Below, one piece after another: positions 55,411 to 64,000 of a DNA stretch of 64,000 nt. The notes beneath the pieces were generated by a model that saw nothing but the letters and a program-made list of their open reading frames with translations, did no database searches and was not told where the DNA came from. Location of the stretch: the NCBI GenBank assembly GCA_001510575.1, contig LNGK01000005.1:910466-974465 (forward strand). The letters are read 5' to 3'. The position numbers and the translations under genes were made by a program. Origin of the DNA: Knoxdaviesia capensis. Its lineage: Eukaryota; Ascomycota; Sordariomycetes; Microascales; Gondwanamycetaceae. Numbering within the stretch: the first letter of the stretch is position 1; every line of letters starts with the position of its first letter.

Positions 55411-57961
55411 ATGGTTGTCGGCATGGAAGGTTGCGGTCCCCAACGATTTCCTCTCGGAGCAATGTCCATTGATACCATGTTCGCCCCTCACAATCTTCAC
55501 CAACCTCCATTATCTTCCGTCCAGTACGGCCTCAAGCGTGAATACGGCGGCTTCGACAACAGTCACGCCTTTTCCAACGGCGGCAACATGATCATGGATG
55601 GCTTCTCCATGGACATCCACACTGCCAGCCAGCTGCATTCTCACTCGCACTCCGTGCCTCCTCACCATCCCCATTCTTCCTACGCACACTCGCAGCATTC
55701 GCACGCCCATTCACAGTCGCAATCGCTGTCGCCGGCCTCTTCGTCCCGCCGTGATAGCGGTCCGTCGCTGTCGGTCGACTTTGCCATGAGTGCCGCCTCC
55801 GCCGATTCGCCCGACAAGAAGAAGAAGCAAAAGCGGAACAAGCCAACTTTGTCCTGCCGAGAATGTGTCGAGCGGAAAACCAAGGTAAGCAGGCAATCCA
55901 GACCGAAAAAAAAAAGAAAAATGAACGCAAAAATAAAAATCTCTTGGCTTTTTGGAAATCCCATCTGTGCATCCCGACATCTGTTCCACTTTCCACAAGC
56001 CTTTGCATCATCTCATGTCGTACATAGATTCTGTGTTTGGCGTGGAGTCAATTTTTCTTTTCTTTTCTTTTCTTTTTTTCGACGATGGGGCTTTGTTTCC
56101 ACCTCGACTCTTGGCTTACTTAAACGTCCTGACGTCTTGACGTGGAAAAACAAAGCCAAGAAACTTTCATGCGGAATGCTAACTTTGGCCTGTTCTGATT
56201 TTATAGTGCGATCGTGGCCGACCACACTGTCTAGCCTGTAAGAATAACTTCCTATCAAAAAATGCCCTAATCCACTCAGTGCACCATCGTGACTTGGCTC
56301 GGATCCACATGTTCTAACTCGGTTATTGATTGCACAGGTATCAAACGCCAAACAGAATGCCAGTATGACCGTGTTGCCAATCTTCTAGAGTAAGTTCTTC
56401 TGCAATTTTGCATGTGCTTTTCTGTTGTACACAACTAACATTATGCTCCAGGGAAACCACCCGCTCTGCTGCGGCCAACGGCCCTCGCATGACCAAACCG
56501 ATCAGAAAGAAGCACACAACAAACCCTAGCAAGCCTCCCAATATTGCTGATCGCGGGATCGGCATCTACAGCAATGCTTCCATCTCCTCTATCGCCCTGT
56601 CTACTGGACTCATGTCCAGCGTTCCGTACTCGGCCCCGTCTGGTAGCAACATCTTCGGCGTTGGCGCCGAGCACCCCTTTGCCAATTACTGGACCTGCGA
56701 AGGTGGACTTCCTGAGGTCATCAACGTGCTTCCTGTCAAGGAGCAGGCCGATATCCTCCTGGACCGCTACTTTGAGTGTGTCGATCCCATCTACCCCATG
56801 ATCCACCGCCAAACCTTCTATGCCGACTACGAACAGTTCTGGAACCTCTCGCCCGCGCAGCAGGCCAACGTCGATGCCGCCTTCATTGCTCTGATCTTCG
56901 TCATGCTGGCGTTGGGGGCGCAATTTGTCGAGTCGAGCACTGCGCTGGACCGAAAGTCTACCGCCGAGTTCTACGCTTCAGCCAGCAACCAGGCTCTGCG
57001 TATGTTCTCATACTTGAGCACGGCATCGATGCGCTCGGTCCAATCCATGGTGCTGATCACGTACTTTCTCATCAACGACAACCACGCGTCAGATGGATGG
57101 GCCTTTGCCGGCATCCTGATGCGCCAGGCCTACTCCATGGGTCTCCATCGGGACCCCAATATTGTCTCACCAGGCCTATCCCCGCTGGAGAAGCAACAAC
57201 GGCGCAAGTTGTGGCAGGCGGTCCTCCTCCAGGACACCTTCCTGACTGTGCTCCTTTCGCTGCCCCCGTCAGCCACTCACACCGACGTCACTGTCGACTC
57301 GCTGGAGGATGACGGGTCGTCGATTGCGGCAAACGATCCGGCGGATATGGCCTATATCCGGGGCTCTTGGACTCTGGCAAACCTCGTTCAGGAAACGATT
57401 TGCTCCCCGAGATCTCTGGACATGCCGATCTGCTCGACGGCCCGACACAAGTCTAAGCTGGTCAATGACTTTCGGTCGGTGTACCGGTCGTTCCCGGACG
57501 TGTTCCGGTGCTGGGACAAGGAGTCCCTGACGGCACGTGCGGCGGTGGACAAGCGGGTTGTGCGGCAGACGCTGTTCCTGACCAGCAACTTCTTCCACAA
57601 CCTGATGCTCGTCAACGCGTCGGAGAGCCCCGAGGTGCCGGTGAACATCCGGGGCACGCTCGAGGCGGCGCATGACGCGCTGTCGGCGTTCTTCCTGCTG
57701 TTTGAGCTGTTTGAGACGGAGGCGCGGGTGTGGTGGGTGTTCAACCACCGGGCGTTCCTCGAGGCCATGTGCATTGGCACGGTGCTGCGCGAGGTGGCCA
57801 ACGAGCCGGGCAACGAGGTGCTGCTGGCGAGCGACCAGCTGTTTGTGCGGGCCAAGAGCGACATTGTGCGGATGATTGAGATCATGCGGGCGATAGGCAT
57901 TGGTGAGCAGGGGTCGGAGACGGCGCGCACGCGGGTGCAGATTCTCAGCGAGTTCCTTTGA
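55411..57961 (+). CDS. Zn(II)2Cys6 transcription factor with fungal-specific middle domain
   Basis: Join of 55411-55884, 56207-56237, 56338-56389 and 56452-57961, 688 residues, frame kept. The N-terminal 140 residues are His/Ser/Gln-rich. A basic patch (DKKKKQKRNKPT) leads into the zinc cluster CRECVERKTKCDRGRPHCLACIKRQTEC in two parts joined across introns: CX2CX6CX6CX2CX6C, all six Cys present. Exon 2 is only 31 bases and exon 3 only 52, so the cluster is spread over three exons. The middle region has the Fungal_trans pattern: EQADILLDRYFECVDPIYPM, IHRQTFYADYEQF, AFIALIFVMLALGAQF, DGWAFAGILMRQAYSMGLHRDP and RRKLWQAVLLQD. Such proteins bind CGG-type half sites as dimers and regulate metabolism or development; the targets are unknown. 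The first intron is 322 bases. A second in-frame ATG (MSIDTMFAPH) at 55462 is an equally good start. The gene has about 17 kb of gene-free DNA upstream. Confidence 0.9.
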
Positions 57962-60847
57962 GGTGGCTCGTCGAGGAGTCGTTGAGCATTCGCTGTTTTT
58001 GAGTTGAGAGGTTTGTGGCGAATCTTTTTTTGAGGCGTGGCTGGGCCGGCCGGGGGTTTCTTGGGGGTTTTCTTTTCTGTTCTTGGGGTTTTATGATCAC
58101 AAGAAGCATCATCACAGCACAATCCCTCGAGAATGGTGGGTTGAACGCACACAAAAAACATTGATTTGGGTAAGATTTCTAGGCGAATGGAAGGGAATCT
58201 GGGGGTCTTTTTTTTGGTTCTTTCTTGGATTTGTTTTATTATGTTCTTACGCCTCGTTGACGTGCAAACGGCACGTTTACATGTGCGGCTACGGTGCTGT
58301 CTTCACTTTCACTTCGTGCTGTTTCTAGGGGGGGGGGGGTTTTTTTTTCTTGGGGGAAACATTCCTGTTCTTTTGTCCTCGTGGTGAGGACAATCTTTTT
58401 TTTTGTATGGATGGATGGGTGGATGGAACGGTTCCGGGTCCTTTTAGAGTTCTTGTTCTTCTTTTGTGTGTGTGTTTTTTCTTCTTCGGTTCTCCTTTTC
58501 GGTCGTCGGCCTTTTCTGGGCTCGATGCATTCTTTTTTCTTCCTTTTTTACGATTTATATGATCACATCTTTTTGGATTAGGATAGCAGCTAGTGGTGGG
58601 GAGAGAGGGCAGCGCTGAGCAGGTGCAGACGCATTCTTGCATTGGTCTGTGGGCGGCGGGCGAAATCATACATGTTCTGCGAGTTTGCGTTGAGGCTTGT
58701 TTATAATTGTGTATGTATGATTGTTTATGTACGAGAGAGTATGCATGTGTGTACAGTAGGTAGTGAGGTACTTCAACAACAGTCCAGTTAAATGTGTGCG
58801 TTGGACGTGGAGGATATAGCGCAATCTTCACGATGAAAGAAGAAGGGTGAAATGAACAGGCGGAATGAAATGACAAGGACACGACTGGGCGTGGGGGATG
58901 GAGAATTAATTTCCGAGGGGAGGACGAGGACGCTGAGGGCGGCAATCATATGGCAGCAGGGCGAGGCTGGGGACGAACGATCTTGTTAGTCCAGTGGGTG
59001 TGATATACGATAACGGCGTCCCTCGCTCGTGAGGACTTACAATACTTATATTTTGGTACTGTACAGTATGTAATGTGTATAGCAGTGCTTGTCGATCCGA
59101 TGAGAACGGCAGCTTAACCACACAAAGGGCACGGTGTGCTGTGCGTTGTGCTGTGCCGGCGATCGGCATTTTCGAGCCGGGGTGTAGGTCAGCACTAGCT
59201 AGAGAGTGCGACTATGCGAGTACCGGTACAGGTGGACATAACATACAGGCACCCTCCCCTCCCTATATGTACAGTACTGCAGAGAGTCCACTCTGTAGTA
59301 GCCAGAGCGGCGAGCATGAATCTGATCTGGCCGGTCGAGGTGTTCACGGGGCACAGCTGAATCCTCCGCCGACGGGTCGGTCTCTCCCACTTTCTGGTGT
59401 GTCCGTAGACAAGAAACCCTGCGGGATCGCGACTCTTCATACTAGCCGAGCCGGGCCGGCCGGGCTCGGAGCAGGAAGCGCACGCCAGGTGTCCGACGCC
59501 CCGATGTCCATCCATCCAGATGATACAGTCGTAAGTACAGTACACATGGATACTGAGGGCTGGGTTTCCCGTTGTGTCCTTTCGGCCACGGATGGCTCTG
59601 TCCTTTGCAAGGGGCCAAAACACGTCTGACGCTGACGGTAAACAAAGAGATGATAAAAGTAAGTTGCCCTCTCCCCAGCACTTACAAGGCCGGGGCGTTA
59701 TACGGCCGTGCTGATGCCGTTGCGGAAAAAAGGCCTGCGCGCGCGCGTTGCGTGTTATCTGCGTCGGCGGTGGTACTTCTTCTGTGGCGCTCGCCCGCAT
59801 ACGCTGGCCAAGTACTCAGTACAGGCACCGTAAACAGCGCAGCGGCGGACCAGGGGCGCGCCAAAAGGGGGCTGTGCTCGCAGCGTCCCTCTCTAAGCTG
59901 TGGTGTGGTGCCCCAAATTCCTGCACCGATCCTGTTGTTATAGCGCACCTGGCCTGCTATAACTCGCAGTGGAAAGGCCGGTGTGTACATGTCCGCCTGT
60001 GCTCTCCGCCAAAAGATACTTTCCCCTCTAATCTCTGTCTCTGGCTGATTAACGCTCTTTCCTGGAAGGGAGATTTCCACTTTCTCACCAACCACTTTTC
60101 CCTTTCTCGCCCAGGTTTTCCTTTATTCCTCCTCCTTCTTTTCTCTCTTCCCTCACGTTTTCGTGTGCTATCACGAGATTTCCTCTCTTCCCTCCTTCAG
60201 ATATCGCCCGCCTCCAGCTGGTGATCGGAGGTTTATCGCACATCGATATTCCGAGTTTTGATATTTTCTTCCTTTTTGTATATCATACTGTGCTCTCTCT
60301 TTTATCGTCCTTCCCTATCTTTGTCCGTTCTTTTTCTTGCACTTGCGTGGCTCGTATTACCGCCCCATATCTCGTCCGACCGAATTTCTTCAGCCATTTT
60401 CCACCGCTGGCCACCCTTCTTAACCCTCTGCTCCCGCACTGTCCATTTTCTCTGTCCGGATGGACTTGTAGATCTACATATATAGCACTCCTGCAGCATT
60501 CATAAAGTCCTGGCATAACTCACCCGCTTGGTCCTACTGTTACTCATAAGCCAAACGCCCACTCTCCCGCTCGTTTCGCGGCTGCCTAGAATCCAGCGAG
60601 ACGAAAACCACTTTTTTTCTCCTTTCCCGCCGATACGACCGATCCGGGTCTCCATCGTCAACAAGTAACAAGGCAGCAGGCCAACTTCTTGGGTGTCTCT
60701 CTCTCCCGTGACCAATCGTCATTCTCGTCGCCGTCTTTCCCCGGTTCCGGCCCTTGTCCTCGGCACTTTGTCCCCCCTTTCTTTGATCCCGCCCCGACCG
60801 GCCCGGACCTGGCGCATCCGGTCCGTCGGCTCCGTCCTTTTCCCATC
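57962..60847. other. 2.9-kb intergenic region; no gene seen
   Basis: Positions 57970-58560 are G/T-rich and probably hold the 3' untranslated region of the regulator. Positions 59040-59830 hold several GTACAGTAC-type palindromic motifs. Positions 60090-60840 are C/T-rich, the likely leader of the membrane protein gene. Frames at 59075-59629 (+) and 59195-59800 (-) overlap and read as random. Confidence 0.45.
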
Positions 60848-61946
60848 ATGTTTGCTCCCGGCCATGGCCTCCAGGTCGTGTTTACGGCATTGCTGGGCCT
60901 TCTTGTTGCCGGTGCTGTCTTAGCTGAAGATGTCGAACAACGTGAGTCCTATACGTGAGACCCTTTTCGGTACATGTCCATGCAACCGGCTACATGTGTC
61001 TGGTGGTGGTGGTGCTAATTGTTGTTCGTTCATCTGTAGATTCCTGGGACCTCGGTGAATCAGGTCTTGTTCTTGAACTCGGAGATGATCTTGGAGGTCA
61101 ATATCTGGTAAGAAAAGCTCCCCTCTCTGTATCTCGCATGCTGATGTCAACCACCCTCACTTGACCGATTCTAACACCTTGCCGGTTGATTGCTACAGGA
61201 CCTCTCCTTGAAAATTGAACCCTCAGACACCCCGTGTGGCGAAGCCAAAGTGTTCATCAATAGCCAGCAACTGGATCGTCGACCTGAGTACCGCTCGAAA
61301 CTGTGGACACTTCCCTTGACCGTCAGCGAAGATGTCCTGATCCAATCGTTCACTGCCGACTGGGACTTCGAATGTATCCAGGACACCTACACAGACGACG
61401 ATTCCACCACTACCACCACTCACCTCGAACGCCTGACCTTCTCCATCAAGTCCGTCCAGCTCCTCTCCGACGACTGGGTCGCCGTGTCCGACTTGTCCTT
61501 CTCCGCCGACCTCACCCCGCACAACCCGACTGTGCTCATCTCCAACGTTGTCGGCGCCCAGCGATCGTACTTCAGCATCTACCTCGACCCCCGCCCGCAG
61601 GACAAGGTCGAGCACGACCAGAAGGTCTGGCAGGCCCTGCACGAGCTGGCCGAGCTGCAGCGCCAGCGCGACGAGCTGGACAAGCACATCGCCGTCTACG
61701 AGCAGTGGCTGGCCCAGTACGTGCCGTGCTCCGGCTACGTGTGTGTGTTCCAGTCCTTCTTCAACCGCGTTGCCAGCAGCGCCAACCGCATCATCCACCA
61801 GCTGGTTCCGTCCGATAGCCTGTTCGACGGGAACCACATGAACCAGGCCGTGGTGCATGACTCGCAGGGCTCGTACGACTCGCTGATGAATTCCACCGAC
61901 GCCGGGAGGAAGAAGGCCAAGAACTCGCACTCTGTTAACCACCACC

Positions 61947-61977
<31 letters not shown>

Positions 61978-63637
61978 CGGCGGCGACGACGACGACGACA
62001 ACGATGACGAGCCAAAAGTCAACAGTGAAGATTCAGTTGATGATGATCATCATGATCATGATGATCATGATCATGTCGACGAGTTTGGGAAGACAAACAA
62101 GCTTCCCCCCGGTGTAGCTGAGTCCGGGAACACCAACGACCTTCCCCCCGGTATGGACGAGTTTGGCCGGCCGATTTCCAACGCCGAAGGGTCTGAGGAG
62201 GCCAATGAAGATGATTTTGACGGGGAGCACTCAGCCCACGACTCGTCCGACTTCCACCCTTGGTCTGTTCCCCATGCCAACTCGCCCACCAAAGAACCCA
62301 CCTGGCCGTCGACCCTCTGCCAAGGGCCGCCGAAGGTGCCTCTGTATAACCCGCAGATCCCCCTGCAGCTCCCGTCGCAGACCGTTTCGTCGTGGCCGTC
62401 CAACAGCTCGACCTCCGTCCGCGTTATCACCGTTGTGCCGTGGCCCAGCCACGTGCCCATCCTGGGAACTCCCCTGATTGCCGTGCTGGTCAACTTGATT
62501 GCCCTGTGCGTTATTCTCGGTGGTATCCTGGTCTACCGCTTCTGTCTGTCGCGGCAGGCCCGCGAGTGCCGATCTCGCCGCAGAGCCCGGCGGGAGGCCC
62601 GTCGGCGGTTCCAGAAGGAGTCATTGGCGAATTGCACCACGCGTCTGCGCAGCCGCCTTGAGCTGCTGATGGGCAGATTTACTCGCCGCAATTCGTCCTC
62701 CGGCGTTGCCGTGAGCGTGTCTGCAGAGTCGACCCGGTCACGGTCGATCTCGGACGCGGTCGCCAAGCTGCACAAACGCTTCTCGCGCGTGCGGCAGTGT
62801 ATCTCCGACTTTCGCCAACGCTTCCGCCGCAGCGACGATGCCGAGAAGGGCATGATCCTGCCGACTACCATCCGCCGCTACTGGGGCGAGCACGTGACAC
62901 AAACCACCACCAGCCGTCCGGCGTGGGACGCCATCAGCCTGATCTCCACGTCGCCATCGCAGGCCTACACGCCCAGAGTGTCGACGTCGTCCGCGGCGCC
63001 GAGCTCCTCGGCGAGCACCATCTCGCGTCCGGTGTTAACACCTCCCCTATCCCCCACCGTCAGCCTGCCGAACAAAGAGCCGGTGTTCCCGCGGATCATG
63101 TCGCGGTCACGGTCGGTGTCGCCCGAGCCGCGCAGGCACCGGCGGCGGGCGACATCGGACTCGTCCACCAGCACAACCTCCACGCTAGCATCGGTCAACA
63201 CCACGTCGACCACACTCTCGCAGTCGTTGCTGCAGTTCCGCGCGGTGGCGAACATTGTGGACGACATGGTGCTGGCGGAAGAGACGCGGCTGCGGCGGTC
63301 GATCGCCGAGCGCAACGCGAGTCTGCACCAGCTGGGGCAGTCCCCCAGCGGTAGCGGCGCGCGGCCGATGCCCCGGCCAACCATGCCGCTGTCGTCGTCG
63401 CGCGGCGTGATCTCGTCCAACCAGCGCCACGATGCCGGGCCGTACACGTTCTCGGAGTATGACTGCCTGGTGTACGACAGCCCGCCGGCGTACCAGTCCG
63501 ACGACGAGGAGAACCAGACGATGATCCGCACGTCGTTGGAGGAGGCGCTGGTGGTTGACGGCATCCAGTTCCGGCCGGGCGAGCCGAGTTACCGCAATGC
63601 GCGGCGGCACCACCGGCGGATAAGCCATCAGTTCTAG
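60848..63637 (+). CDS. Type I membrane protein of unknown function with Asn/Asp/His tracts
   Basis: Join of 60848-60941, 61040-61107 and 61199-63637, 866 residues, with GTGAGT and GTAAGA donors and TGTAG and TACAG acceptors. A signal peptide (VVFTALLGLLVAGAVLA) ends near residue 26. The ectodomain's first 250 residues look beta-rich (LDLSLKIEPSDTPCGEAKVF and ADWDFECIQD, a possible disulfide pair), then have a Gln/Glu/Arg-rich helix (QALHELAELQRQRDELDKH). A low-complexity part at about 290-360 has His/Asn (ten Asn in a row), then Asp, then a repeated Asp-His pattern. Two imperfect repeats with LPPG and EFG follow. One membrane helix lies at about 480-505, then an Arg-rich stop-transfer segment. 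The 350-residue cytosolic tail is Ser/Arg/Pro-rich with RSRSVSPEPRRHRRR. Layout suggests a cell-surface or secretory membrane protein, possibly a receptor or wall sensor; this is inference, and no family is recognised. Confidence 0.75.
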
Positions 63638-64000
63638 TCACACTGATTTTCGGGTTCCTTGTACAATGCCTCCCAGTGGAGGCCGCCTTCGTCGCGTGCA
63701 GCTGACTTTTTCTTGCTGCTATGTTCGTTATCTTCTGTAGCATTTCTTCTCATTTGTGTGCACATGTAGTAGTGTCCGGCTAGCACACTCGCAGCTGGCC
63801 GATTTCCTTTTGTGTTTTATTCTTTTGGTTAGCGGTACGGGGGTTTTTTCTCGTTCTTTTTTTTTTCTTCTTTTCTTTTCTTTTTGGTTTCTTTTTTTTT
63901 TTTCCTTTTGTCACTTTGGATCTCACTTTCTTGGGCTTTTAACTTAGCGGAAGGGTTCGTTCTTCTTCTGTTTTTTTGCGTCATGTCTTTTGCGAAAGCG
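63638..64000. other. 3' flank of the last gene
   Basis: T-rich sequence (T tracts at 63857-63905), probably 3' untranslated sequence. No gene begins before the window ends. Confidence 0.5.

Noticed and set aside
59075..59800. Overlapping frames of 184 (+) and 201 (-) codons
   Set aside because: Neither has domain content, codon bias or splice context.
1..64000. CRISPR arrays, rRNA genes and transposon-encoded proteins
   Set aside because: Looked for and not seen: no regularly spaced repeats, no 5S or large rRNA sequence recognised, no reverse transcriptase or transposase motifs.

Overview
The window reads as nuclear DNA of a filamentous ascomycete (Pezizomycotina, possibly a Sordariomycete; the class is a guess). 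The evidence is short GT-AG introns with TACTAAC-like branch sites, a HET-domain gene, a Zn(II)2Cys6 regulator with a Fungal_trans-type middle region, fungal-type GILT and TRPY channel genes, Asp/Asn/Ala/Gly runs inside proteins, and long pyrimidine-rich leaders. Coding DNA is GC-rich with high GC3. Intergenic DNA is full of microsatellites and homopolymers. There is one 56-N assembly gap, and single Ns sit inside two poly-G runs.

Layout. 0-7 kb: a four-exon TRPY/Yvc1-type vacuolar cation channel (+). 7.6-12.3 kb: three minus-strand genes. These are a tiny one-helix membrane protein whose start codon is split by an intron, a disordered protein of unknown function, and an R3H-type protein. 13.2-15.8 kb: an intronless HET-domain gene (+). 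16.2-17.6 kb: a PAN/Apple-like membrane protein (-). 17.6-23.8 kb: no supportable gene. 23.8-26.3 kb: a five-exon GILT-like thiol reductase (+) and a two-exon DcpS decapping scavenger (-), convergent with overlapping stop codons. 27.4-28.7 kb: a helical protein of unknown function (-). 28.7-36.3 kb: no supportable gene. 36.3-38.1 kb: a FAR1-type zinc DNA-binding domain fused to an Alr4036/PNPOx-type FMN-binding domain (-). 38.1-55.4 kb: a 17-kb gene-free, repeat-rich stretch. 55.4-58.0 kb: a four-exon Zn(II)2Cys6 regulator (+). 60.8-63.6 kb: a three-exon type I membrane protein (+).

The genes do not form an obvious cluster or pathway. They look like ordinary mixed fungal gene order. The strongest candidate for something undescribed is the FAR1-PNPOx fusion, which would place a flavin-binding fold on a DNA-binding protein. 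Next come the small gene with the split start codon, a hydrophobic GC3-rich out-of-frame segment inside the channel gene, the CX5C active site in the GILT-like protein, and the interlocked stop codons of GILT and DcpS. All exon structures were built by hand from splice consensus and frame continuity. Family names come from recognising motifs, not from searches.
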